This document shows positions 1 through 5,834 of a stretch of DNA of 7,697 nt, piece after piece; the stretch's first letter is position 1; every line of letters begins with the position of its first letter. A program made the translations under genes and the position numbers. The notes under the pieces are model-generated. The model searched no databases and was not told the DNA's origin. It was given only the letters and a program-made list of their open reading frames with translations. Source of the DNA: Anaerobacillus sp. (GTDB lineage: Bacteria > Bacillota > Bacilli > Bacillales_H > Anaerobacillaceae). The DNA lies in contig SKOL01000729.1 in NCBI GenBank assembly GCA_007120055.1, positions 1 through 7,697 on the forward strand, read 5' to 3'.

Positions 1-178
1 ATGATCTATTAACTAGTGGGTCTCTTGCATTAAATAAATAATTTCCAATCCATTTAGGTGTCTCTACTTGCAAATCAAAAATTTTCTCATACACTTTTAA
101 AAAAGTATACTGAAAAAACTGATTTCCGAACCTTCCATTTTTCCCTAGTGTTGTCATCGTAATAACTGGTTTTTGCAT
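1..178 (-). CDS. Partial alpha-1,2-fucosyltransferase-like glycosyltransferase (GT11-like), N-terminus only
   Basis: Seen: an open frame starts at an ATG at 176-178 and runs off the left edge with no stop, giving 59 residues. An AGGGG Shine-Dalgarno lies 8 bases before the ATG. Residues 15-24 read GRFGNQFFQY, which matches the N-terminal G-x-x-G-N-Q-x-F-Q-Y motif of family 11 fucosyltransferases, part of their GDP-fucose binding fold. Known: GT11 enzymes transfer L-fucose from GDP-L-fucose to a sugar acceptor, usually in surface polysaccharide or lipid-linked repeat assembly, on the cytoplasmic side. Context: it is the third minus-strand gene after gmd and manC, 44 bases downstream of manC, so it is probably co-transcribed with the genes that make its donor. 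Inference: it uses the GDP-fucose made here. The diagnostic HxRRxDY-like motif lies outside the window, so a related GT family cannot be excluded. Confidence 0.72.
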   Translation of the reverse strand, partial: MQKPVITMTTLGKNGRFGNQFFQYTFLKVYEKIFDLQVETPKWIGNYLFNARDPLVNRS

Positions 179-222
179 ATGAATTACCCCTAACTTCATC
201 AACGTTTTTAGATAGAACAATA

Positions 223-1608
223 TTAATCGCTAGTTGCTTGAAGAAATTCCTCTAATTCTTCCCACCTCATAAATATACGACTTATATCTTCTTCAACAAG
301 TTTGCTACCTAGTTGAACTTCGATAACCTCTAACTCAGTAACAGCTTTTATAGCATGCCTTGCGCCTTTAGGAATTTCTAAAACATCACCGGGGTGTACC
401 TGATACATTTGATTGTCTAATACAAACTTTCCGGTCCCTTTTATTATTGTCCATACTTCCATTCTATGCTTATGAGATTGATAGCTTAAATTTTTTCCAG
501 GGTTAATAATAATCTTTTTTGTTAGTACTTTTTCTCCACTCTCATATTCAGAATAATCTAGTACACGATAGTACCCCCAGCGCCGCTCTTCAAACATCGG
601 TCTGTTTTCAAAATACTCATTTAAGTCTTTAATCTTTGAGCTGGAAGATTTATCCGAGACTAAGATACCGTCTGAACTACACGCAACCACCATATTCGTC
701 AACCGATGGGCAATCACGGGAATATTTAATTCATTAATTACATGGGTATTTAGTGAATCATCGCTTACAATCCCTTTACCTAACATCTTTGAATTCATTT
801 CTTCTGTTAGAGTATTCCATGTCCCAAGATCTTTCCAATCACCTTTATAGTGAACTACACTAACCTTACTCTCCTTTTCAACTACTTCATAATCAAAGCT
901 TTTAGAAGGTAACTGTTCATATATCTGAAAAAATTTATCATAGCACGTGGGCCACCCATTTTCTTTGATAATAGAAATGATATAACTAAGTTTAAAAGCG
1001 AATACTCCACAGTTCCAAAGAGCACCTTCTTCAATTAATTTTTTAGCTGTTACTTCGCTTGGTTTTTCTATAAACTTTCTTACAGGTAAATAGCTTTGCT
1101 TTTTTTTATTCTTTCTTTTTTGATCGGGTAATATATATCCATATTTTTCAGATGGATAGGTAGGTGTTGCTCCAAGTAAAGTAAGATTTGCATTTGATTG
1201 TTTAACAACTGAATTTAATTCTTTAATCTTTTCAAAATAATTATTTTCTACAAATGCATCAACAGGTAGCACACATATTACTTCATTTAAAGGTATTTTT
1301 TCTTTTGAGTACAAATACAAACAAGACAATGCTATAGCTGGAAAAGTGTCTCTTTTATTTGGTTCAATAATTAATGGCACATCTGTTCCTAACTGGTTTT
1401 GTATTATATCAACTTGCGTTTTACTAGTTGTAACATACGACAAGTCTTTTAAACTATTTATTTCAAGCTGCTTCCAAACTCTTTGAACCATTGATTCAGG
1501 TTGCCCCTCTTTATTCTTTAAAAGGCTTAAAAACTGTTTGGATCTTGATTCATTTGAAAGCGGCCAAAGTCTTTTTCCTGATCCTCCAGATAATAATATT
1601 AATTTCAC
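223..1608 (-). CDS. manC: Mannose-1-phosphate guanylyltransferase with C-terminal cupin (ManC/AlgA type)
   Basis: Makes GDP-mannose from mannose-1-phosphate and GTP in the cytoplasm, the entry step to GDP-fucose. Seen: 461 residues, close to the usual length of two-domain ManC/AlgA proteins. The nucleotidyltransferase domain is about 1-270, with the pyrophosphorylase signature GGSGKRLWPLS at 8-18, LPVDAF at 114-119, FIEKP at 179-183, ALWNCGVFAF at 196-205 and KGDWKDLGTW at 255-264. The cupin domain is about 342-440, with QSHKHRMEVW at 377-386 and PGDVLEIPKGARH at 406-418, the metal-site region of type II phosphomannose isomerases. AlgA-like isomerases usually read RAEHW, and here the H is V, so isomerase activity is uncertain. 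The start is GTG at 1606-1608, supported by GGGGT 7 bases upstream; the overlapping ATG one base further out is followed at once by TGA. It lies 101 bases after gmd and 44 before the fucosyltransferase gene. Confidence 0.93.
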   Translation of the reverse strand: MKLILLSGGSGKRLWPLSNESRSKQFLSLLKNKEGQPESMVQRVWKQLEINSLKDLSYVTTSKTQVDIIQNQLGTDVPLIIEPNKRDTFPAIALSCLYLYSKEKIPLNEVICVLPVDAFVENNYFEKIKELNSVVKQSNANLTLLGATPTYPSEKYGYILPDQKRKNKKKQSYLPVRKFIEKPSEVTAKKLIEEGALWNCGVFAFKLSYIISIIKENGWPTCYDKFFQIYEQLPSKSFDYEVVEKESKVSVVHYKGDWKDLGTWNTLTEEMNSKMLGKGIVSDDSLNTHVINELNIPVIAHRLTNMVVACSSDGILVSDKSSSSKIKDLNEYFENRPMFEERRWGYYRVLDYSEYESGEKVLTKKIIINPGKNLSYQSHKHRMEVWTIIKGTGKFVLDNQMYQVHPGDVLEIPKGARHAIKAVTELEVIEVQLGSKLVEEDISRIFMRWEELEEFLQATSD

Positions 1609-1634
1609 ATGATTACCCCATTTTCAAAATATTC

Positions 1635-1661
1635 ACCTAAGGTTTTTATCCACTCTTAGGT
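1635..1661 (-). other. Inverted repeat in the gmd-manC spacer
   Basis: ACCTAAG at 1635-1641 and CTTAGGT at 1655-1661 are a perfect 7-bp inverted repeat with a 13-base loop, in the 101-base gap between gmd and manC. On the minus strand the downstream tail is GAATATTTT rather than a clean U-run, so at best it is a weak attenuator or an mRNA processing/stability hairpin that could lower manC expression relative to gmd. It may also be chance in AT-rich DNA. Confidence 0.3.
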
Positions 1662-1709
1662 ATTGCTATTTCTCGTCTAAGAAAGTATTTGAACTAACCC
1701 CTACTAATT

Positions 1710-2777
1710 TTAAGATTTTTCTTTATGTGCTTCTTTTAGATCATGTTCAATCATTTCTTTAACCAGTGTTTTCAAACAAGTTCTAGGAGACCAACCTAAT
1801 TTCTTTTTTGCTTTTGTATTATCTCCGATTAACAAATCTACTTCAGTTGGTCGATAAAATTTGGGATCTACTGATATTACTTCCTTACCAATAGGTAATT
1901 GATAGTTTGAGTCATTACAGGCTTTCACGTAGCCTTTTTCATTTTCTTTTTCACCTTTAAATGCTATTTCAATCCCTAGTTGAGAAAACGAAAGCTGTAC
2001 AAATTCTCTTACTTCTGTAGTAACACCAGTTGAAATTACATAATCCTCTGGTTCATCTTGTCGAAGGATTAACCACATAGCTTCCACATAATCTCTAGCA
2101 TGACCCCAATCCCTTTTTGCATTCAAATTGCCTAAATAGAGCTTTTCCTGCAAACCTAAAGCAATTCTTGTCACACTTTTCGTGATTTTTCTAGTAACAA
2201 AATCTTCTCCTCTGATTGGACTTTCATGATTAAATAAAATTCCATTACACAAAAACATATTATAAGCTTCTCTATAGTTTACGGTTATCCAGTAACCATA
2301 AAGTTTTGCTACAGCATAGGGGCTTCTTGGATAAAAAGGTGTTTCTTCATTTTGAGGAACATTTTGGACCTTTCCAAATAGTTCTGAAGTAGAAGCTTGA
2401 TAAATTTTAGTCTTTTTAGTTAAACCTAATATTCTTACCGCTTCTATGATACGTAATGTTCCTATTCCATCTACATTTGCTGCATATTCTGGTGTTTCAA
2501 AACTAACGTGAACATGACTCATAGCAGCTAAGTTATATATTTCATCAGGCTCAACCTCTTTTATAATACGTACTATATTCAAAGAATCAGTAAGATCACC
2601 ATCATGTAAATGAAATTTATTACTATTTTCCTTAATGAGATCATTAATTCTTTCAGTGTTTGATAATGAACTTCTTCTTTTTAAGCCATGTACAACATAT
2701 CCCTTTTCCAATAAAAATTGAGCAAGATAAGCCCCATCCTGACCAGTAATACCTGTAATTAATGCTACTTTTCCCAT
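1710..2777 (-). CDS. gmd: GDP-mannose 4,6-dehydratase
   Basis: Converts GDP-D-mannose to GDP-4-keto-6-deoxy-D-mannose, the first committed step to GDP-L-fucose (and to other 6-deoxy sugars such as rhamnose or perosamine). Seen: 355 residues, within the normal range for the family. It is an extended short-chain dehydrogenase with the NADP-binding GITGQDG at 9-15, an acidic patch HDGDLTD at 58-64, STSELFG at 129-135 (T130 and E132 as catalytic candidates) and the Y154-xxx-K158 pair in SPYAVAK. The family signature NHESPxRGExFVTRKIT is near 183-199, here with I and D at the two variable points (SPIRGEDF). The start is ATG at 2775-2777 with AGAGAGG about 7 bases upstream. It is the first gene of a minus-strand run gmd-manC-fucosyltransferase and is divergent from fcl. 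The adjacent fcl argues that the product is fucose rather than D-rhamnose. Confidence 0.96.
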   Translation of the reverse strand: MGKVALITGITGQDGAYLAQFLLEKGYVVHGLKRRSSLSNTERINDLIKENSNKFHLHDGDLTDSLNIVRIIKEVEPDEIYNLAAMSHVHVSFETPEYAANVDGIGTLRIIEAVRILGLTKKTKIYQASTSELFGKVQNVPQNEETPFYPRSPYAVAKLYGYWITVNYREAYNMFLCNGILFNHESPIRGEDFVTRKITKSVTRIALGLQEKLYLGNLNAKRDWGHARDYVEAMWLILRQDEPEDYVISTGVTTEVREFVQLSFSQLGIEIAFKGEKENEKGYVKACNDSNYQLPIGKEVISVDPKFYRPTEVDLLIGDNTKAKKKLGWSPRTCLKTLVKEMIEHDLKEAHKEKS

Positions 2778-2800
2778 GATATAACCTCTCTGTAAAAGTT

Positions 2801-2829
2801 GTTTTAAATGCTTTTCAAGTTAAGTTCAA
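2801..2829 (-). promoter_or_regulatory. Weak candidate sigma-A promoter for gmd-manC operon
   Basis: Read on the minus strand, TTGAAC (2824-2829) and TAAAAC (2801-2806) are separated by 17 bases, each matching four of six consensus positions. Transcription would begin just upstream of the gmd Shine-Dalgarno. A rival minus-strand -10, TACAAT at 2841-2846, is a better hexamer but has no good -35 at the right distance. Either could be the real start. Confidence 0.22.
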
Positions 2830-2977
2830 ACAAAATGGACATTGTATATTTCTAGCGTATGTTTCACTCATGAAAAGGGTTAGGGCTTATTACTTAATTT
2901 CCATTATTAAATAGATAATTTTTAAGAGATACACCTCTAGTAATAACAGTTAAATTTTAGATACATATAATATTCCG

Positions 2978-2999
2978 TACATTAATTTAAATTAATGTA
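2978..2999. promoter_or_regulatory. Perfect 22-bp palindrome in the divergent gmd/fcl spacer (operator candidate)
   Basis: The half-site TACATTAATTT (2978-2988) is followed immediately by its exact reverse complement (2989-2999), with no spacer and no mismatch. With no loop it is better suited to binding a dimeric regulator than to forming an RNA hairpin. It sits about 200 bases before gmd and about 85 bases before the candidate fcl -35, where one protein could influence both directions. No regulator gene is visible in the window. The AT-only core lowers its significance somewhat. Confidence 0.4.
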
Positions 3000-3059
3000 A
3001 AAAAACTGAGTGTTCTAAATTTTAATGATGTATTATTCTAAAATTCAAAGGCAATAAAA

Positions 3060-3075
3060 TGAGGTATTTATAATT
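3060..3075 (+). repeat. 16-bp direct repeat bracketing fcl, left copy
   Basis: TGAGGTATTTATAATT here recurs exactly at 4157-4172. Both copies continue into CTAAT after one or two differing bases, so the similarity spans about 22 bases. This copy lies just before the candidate fcl -35 box. Confidence 0.7.
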
Positions 3076-3083
3076 ACTAATGC

Positions 3084-3113
3084 TTGTTCCTAAAAGTCAT
3101 AAAGAAACATAAT
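3084..3113 (+). promoter_or_regulatory. Candidate sigma-A promoter for fcl
   Basis: TTGTTC at 3084-3089 and CATAAT at 3108-3113 are separated by 18 bases; the -10 matches five of six consensus bases. Transcription would start near 3120, giving a leader of about 45 bases before the fcl ATG. If correct, the longer reading frame that opens at the TTG at 3084 cannot be translated from this message, which supports the internal ATG start. Confidence 0.42.
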
Positions 3114-3164
3114 TATCAGTTGAACTATCATAATGCAACAAATGAAGTTTTGGAGGTGAATGAA

Positions 3165-4100
3165 ATGAATAAGAGAAGTAAAATTTATGTAGCTGGACAT
3201 ACAGGTATGGTCGGGTCAGCCATTGTGCGAACTCTATATGAACGTGGTTACAAAAATATTATCATGAAAACATCAAAAGAACTGGATTTAATAAGACAAG
3301 ATGCGGTTGAAAATTTTTTTGATGAGGAAAGGCCCGAGTATGTTTTCTTAGCTGCAGCAAAAGTAGGTGGGATTAATGCTAACAATATTTTTCCAGCTGA
3401 CTTTATATATAATAACCTAATGATCGAAGCAAACATTATTCACAATTCTTACAAATATAAAGTTAAGAAGCTATTATTTTTAGGGTCTTCTTGTATTTAT
3501 CCAAAAATGTCTCCACAACCAATTAAAGAAGAGCATTTACTTACAGGTCTGTTGGAGCCAACAAATGAAGCATATGCAATCGCAAAAATTAGTGGTGTAG
3601 CATTATGCAAATTTTATAGGCAACAGTATAGATGCAACTTTATATCTGTCATGCCTACAAACCTCTATGGAATTAACGACAATTTTGATTTACAAACGTC
3701 TCATGTTCTGCCTGCACTAATAAGAAAATTCCATGAAGCCAAAGTCAACGGAGATGAACAAGTAGTTATCTGGGGGACCGGGAAACCTAAAAGAGAATTC
3801 TTATACGTTGATGATTTAGCTGATGCTTGCATTCATCTCATGCATAATTATAACAATAATATGCATATAAATATTGGGACTGGTAAAGATATAGAAATAG
3901 GTGAATTAGCAACCATAATAAAGGATGTGGTTGGGTTTGAAGGTAAAATTATCAATGATCTATCCAAACCCGATGGAGCACCAAGAAAATTGCTAGATGT
4001 AAGTTTGTTAGAAAGTACTGGCTGGAGTTCCTCCACCAATTTAAAAGTTGGTATAGAAAAAGTATATAATTGGTATCTTCGTCACCATAGTTGTAAATAA
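3165..4100 (+). CDS. fcl: GDP-L-fucose synthase (GDP-4-keto-6-deoxymannose 3,5-epimerase/4-reductase)
   Basis: Epimerises the Gmd product at C3 and C5 and reduces C4 with NADPH to give GDP-L-fucose. Seen: 311 residues from the ATG at 3165, matching the family's roughly 310-320. The frame stays open upstream to a TTG at 3084, but GGAGG at 3152-3156 lies 8 bases before this ATG and homologues begin at KIYVAGHTGMVG, so the extra 27 residues were left out. Motifs: GHTGMVG at 11-17 (NADP binding), AAAKVGGI at 63-70, LGSSCIYPK at 106-114 (catalytic Ser and C110), the Y137-xxx-K141 pair in AYAIAK, MPTNLYG at 163-169, H180, and KREFLYVDDLAD at 209-220. These agree with the known catalytic Ser-Tyr-Lys triad plus the Cys/His acid-base pair. 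It is transcribed away from gmd-manC, which is unusual because gmd and fcl are commonly adjacent and co-directional. A 16-bp direct repeat lies on each side. Confidence 0.96.
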   Translation: MNKRSKIYVAGHTGMVGSAIVRTLYERGYKNIIMKTSKELDLIRQDAVENFFDEERPEYVFLAAAKVGGINANNIFPADFIYNNLMIEANIIHNSYKYKVKKLLFLGSSCIYPKMSPQPIKEEHLLTGLLEPTNEAYAIAKISGVALCKFYRQQYRCNFISVMPTNLYGINDNFDLQTSHVLPALIRKFHEAKVNGDEQVVIWGTGKPKREFLYVDDLADACIHLMHNYNNNMHINIGTGKDIEIGELATIIKDVVGFEGKIINDLSKPDGAPRKLLDVSLLESTGWSSSTNLKVGIEKVYNWYLRHHSCK

Positions 4101-4115
4101 AATAATAAACCCTTC

Positions 4116-4154
4116 GGTCCACACAGACCCTCGTACTATGACTCTGGCTACGAG
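4116..4154 (+). terminator. Weak hairpins after fcl, possible terminator without a clear U-tract
   Basis: Two small stems lie within 55 bases of the fcl stop in a locally GC-richer patch: GGTC/GACC (4116-4119 with 4126-4129, 6-base loop) and CTCGTA/TACGAG (4130-4135 with 4149-4154, 13-base loop). No run of T follows directly, so intrinsic termination is doubtful. No better terminator for fcl is seen before the next gene. Confidence 0.25.
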
Positions 4155-4156
4155 AT

Positions 4157-4172
4157 TGAGGTATTTATAATT
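4157..4172 (+). repeat. 16-bp direct repeat bracketing fcl, right copy
   Basis: Exact second copy of TGAGGTATTTATAATT (first at 3060-3075), 56 bases after the fcl stop codon. The two copies enclose the whole fcl gene and its candidate promoter, about 1.1 kb. Confidence 0.7.
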
Positions 4173-4266
4173 TGCTAATTAATTTATTTATTAGATATAT
4201 ACAAAGTATAGGATTTAACCTAAGGCCTATCATTTAACTATTTAATCGGATTCACTCCGTTCCCTT

Positions 4267-4295
4267 AACCGTTCTTTATTTGTAAACATATTTTG
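4267..4295 (+). promoter_or_regulatory. Candidate mother-cell sporulation (SigK/SigE-like) promoter for the small membrane protein
   Basis: AACC at 4267-4270 is followed after 16 bases by CATATTTTG (4287-4295). This resembles the B. subtilis SigK pattern of an AC-containing -35 and CATAnnnTA about 16 bases later; SigE -10 elements also begin CATA. The predicted start would leave a short leader of about 20-25 bases ahead of the gene. Short motifs of this kind arise easily by chance. Confidence 0.27.
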
Positions 4296-4323
4296 TTCTA
4301 AACCGTTGAAAGGCGGTGACCTC

Positions 4324-4467
4324 GTGCACGGAACCCCATATTACGGAGCAGAATTTCCAGCCGCAACTCCCGGGCTTAAATTCGGTTTTGGAATTGCGGT
4401 CATTGTGCTAGTGATAATTTTGTTGTTTTTATTTGGTTTAAAATGGTTTTTAGAAACTTTGCTTTAA
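4324..4467 (+). CDS. Small single-pass membrane protein, 47 aa, YjcZ-like spore protein candidate
   Basis: Found by reading the gap after fcl. A GTG at 4324-4326 opens 47 codons to TAA at 4465-4467. AAAGGCGGTGA at 4309-4319 is one base off an ideal Bacillus Shine-Dalgarno and sits 4 bases before the GTG, which decides the start over an in-frame TTG at 4306. The product has a short polar N-terminus with Tyr, Pro and Gly (HGTPYYGAEFP), then a hydrophobic helix about 22-42 beginning GFGIAVIVLVIILL, and ends WFLETLL. The Gly-Phe-x-hydrophobic block is reminiscent of the YjcZ/SscA-type small spore proteins of Bacillus (GFALIVVLFILLIIVG). That is a resemblance, not a firm assignment: this protein lacks their Gly-rich N-terminus and extends past the helix. 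It lies between a fucose gene and a convergent lipoprotein gene and seems to be transcribed alone. Confidence 0.66.
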   Translation: MHGTPYYGAEFPAATPGLKFGFGIAVIVLVIILLFLFGLKWFLETLL

Positions 4468-4517
4468 AGCAAAAAGGGTCAGCTCCACACCGCAAAAACG
4501 GATAAGGAACTGACCCT
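4465..4517 (-). terminator. Rho-independent terminator of the lipoprotein gene (possibly bidirectional, REP-like)
   Basis: AGGGTCAGCTCC (4475-4486) pairs with GGAACTGACCCT (4506-4517), 11 of 12 pairs, with a nested CCG/CGG stem (4490-4492 with 4499-4501). On the minus strand the stem is followed by TTTTTGCTTT, the expected U-tract, 26 bases after the stop of the gene ending at 4543. It also starts 8 bases after the stop of the plus-strand small gene, but the plus-strand tail (CAAAGTGTATT) is poor in T. Confidence 0.75.
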
Positions 4518-4542
4518 CAAAGTGTATTATTTAAAATAACGT

Positions 4543-5481
4543 TTAGAAATTACCCTCTTCAACAAGCTGCTTCCAATTTTCACCGTGATCTGTCGTTTCA
4601 TACAGGTTGTTTTGGAAGGTTGCAACAGTTACTTCAGACGAATTGTTGATTGCGATATAGTTTGCTGCATCTGTTTGTAAATACAGTTCATATGTGATAA
4701 ATTCTTCTCCTTTTAATCTATACAACCCACTTTGGCTTGCTTCATAAAAAATGACTTCATCATCGCTTACTACATTAAGTGCCGTAACAAAGCCTTCCAC
4801 TTTTGTACTCCAATCTACGCCGCCATTTTCTGAGTACATTAATCCAGAACTCGTTGCTGCATAAACGACATCATCATTATTAGGAGCAATCGCTAAGTCA
4901 AAAAACTCATCAGGTTCCAACGGTAAACCATTTGTTTCGACGACTTCCCAACTATAACCTTTATCAGTGGATTCAAAAATAAAATGATCATTGCCGTCAA
5001 TCGCATACGATAATAGTTTATCTTGACTTTGAGTAGCTGTTAATGCATGAAAATCAATCATTCCATAGTAGCTACGGATTTCCCACGTTTCACCTAAGTC
5101 TTCACTCCACATAAATCCTAGTGGGTCTTCTAAAGAACTACCAGGCTCTGGATGACCACTAGTCATCAAATATGCTGTATCAGCTACTTGAGAAAAGCCC
5201 ATTAAATCAAACCTTTTATTACCGACATAGTAAGCTTCACCATTTTGTTTATTAAATTCAATTAAACCGTCATGACTAGCTAAAAGAACTTTTTCCGAAT
5301 CATTCGGATCTATCGACATTCCATGAATATGTGTATAAGAAAATGCTTGTTCACGATCTTGAACAGCTTCACCAACGAAAAACGATTCTGTTTCATCAAC
5401 TCTTTCTTCAGACCCGCACGCCGATACGATCGCCAAAACGCTAGCTAACCCAAACGTTAATAACCCCTTTTTTATATTCAT
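4543..5481 (-). CDS. Lipoprotein with Asp-box/BNR repeats (sortilin/sialidase-like beta-propeller)
   Basis: Seen: 312 residues. The N-terminus is a lipoprotein signal: KK at 4-5, a hydrophobic stretch at 7-18 and the lipobox VSAC with the lipidated Cys at 22, followed by an acidic linker. The mature part carries four Asp-boxes (S/T-x-D-x-G-x-x-W type) at 126-133 (SEDLGETW), 171-178 (STDKGYSW), 217-224 (SENGGVDW) and 297-303 (TDHGENW). Known: Asp-boxes mark beta-propeller blades in sialidases, sortilin-like and photosystem-assembly proteins and do not prove glycosidase activity. HIHG at 51-54 and a nearby SIDPND are typical of a Bacillaceae lipoprotein family annotated as F510_1955-type glycosylhydrolase, whose substrate I do not know. 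The ATG at 5481 is preceded 8 bases upstream by AAAGGAG. It follows the small membrane-protein gene by about 100 bases on the same strand, suggesting a shared role at the outer membrane face. A Glu/Tyr sialidase centre could not be identified, so a binding or scaffold role is as likely. Confidence 0.8.
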   Translation of the reverse strand: MNIKKGLLTFGLASVLAIVSACGSEERVDETESFFVGEAVQDREQAFSYTHIHGMSIDPNDSEKVLLASHDGLIEFNKQNGEAYYVGNKRFDLMGFSQVADTAYLMTSGHPEPGSSLEDPLGFMWSEDLGETWEIRSYYGMIDFHALTATQSQDKLLSYAIDGNDHFIFESTDKGYSWEVVETNGLPLEPDEFFDLAIAPNNDDVVYAATSSGLMYSENGGVDWSTKVEGFVTALNVVSDDEVIFYEASQSGLYRLKGEEFITYELYLQTDAANYIAINNSSEVTVATFQNNLYETTDHGENWKQLVEEGNF

Positions 5482-5523
5482 TTCTCCATCTCCTTTAATT
5501 TCTATCTACTTCTCTAATCTATT

Positions 5524-5563
5524 AATATAACCTTTTCAAGAGTAGGCTTGGCAAATCTTGAAA
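5524..5563 (-). promoter_or_regulatory. Inverted repeat over a possible promoter of the lipoprotein gene
   Basis: TTTCAAGA (5534-5541) and TCTTGAAA (5556-5563) form a perfect 8-bp inverted repeat with a 14-base spacer, 50-80 bases before the lipoprotein ATG. On the minus strand it overlaps a candidate -35 TTGCCA (5549-5554) and -10 TATATT (5524-5529), each five of six consensus, but their 19-base spacing is long. No U-run follows, so it looks more like an operator than a terminator for the upstream small gene. Confidence 0.3.
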
Positions 5564-5582
5564 CTGACATTGTTCCTCCCTG

Positions 5583-5834
5583 TTAGTTAAGGCTAACCTT
5601 CCTATTCTTATTAAACTTACGAATTGCCCCAAATAAAATAAACCCTAAATTAATCGCTGCAAAAGTCCCTAATAACCACCAATTTGCCCCTGGCTCTAGC
5701 GGGTTTTCTTGACCGGCTAACCAAGGAGAGTTAATACCTCCAAGCCCCTCTCTCGGACTATGGCCAAAGACTTGATATGGAGTTAATAACAAAAACACAA
5801 AAAGAAACCCAAAGATTTTTACTCTGTTTTTCAT
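5583..5834 (-). CDS. Small exported membrane protein, 83 aa, unknown function
   Basis: Not recognised as a named gene. Seen: 83 residues from the ATG at 5832-5834. A GTG nine bases earlier would add three residues but has no ribosome site, while GGGTGA lies 5 bases before this ATG. Residues 1-24 look like a secretory signal (KNRVK, then hydrophobic FGFLFVFLLL, then TPYQVFG), with likely signal peptidase cleavage after G24 leaving a mature protein that starts HSPREGLGG. The middle (about 25-50) is Gly/Pro-rich and carries INSPWLAG. A second hydrophobic segment at about 53-71 (WWLLGTFAAINLGFILFGAI) is followed by basic KFNKNRK, so the C-terminus should be cytoplasmic and the short middle part outside. 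It precedes the Asp-box lipoprotein gene on the same strand, so the two may form an operon and a surface complex. An uncleaved two-helix hairpin topology is possible. Confidence 0.75.
   Translation of the reverse strand: MKNRVKIFGFLFVFLLLTPYQVFGHSPREGLGGINSPWLAGQENPLEPGANWWLLGTFAAINLGFILFGAIRKFNKNRKVSLN

Noticed and set aside
3084..3164. N-terminal extension of fcl by 27 residues
   Set aside because: It starts at a TTG that overlaps the candidate -35 box, has no ribosome site and is not part of the family fold; the ATG at 3165 has GGAGG at good spacing.
3248..3436. Minus-strand open frame of 62 codons inside fcl
   Set aside because: It lies fully antisense to a well-supported gene, has no ribosome site and resembles no known protein; a shadow frame.
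3848..4039. Minus-strand open frame of 63 codons inside fcl
   Set aside because: Antisense to fcl with no supporting signals.
4207..4259. Small inverted repeats (ATAGG/CCTAT and CGGA/TCCG) after fcl
   Set aside because: Stems of four or five pairs without a U-tract are expected by chance in this length of DNA.
4101..4323. A riboswitch or structured leader ahead of the small membrane protein
   Set aside because: No recognisable riboswitch motif or extended conserved-looking stem could be found, and the candidate promoter lies close to the gene, leaving no room for a leader.
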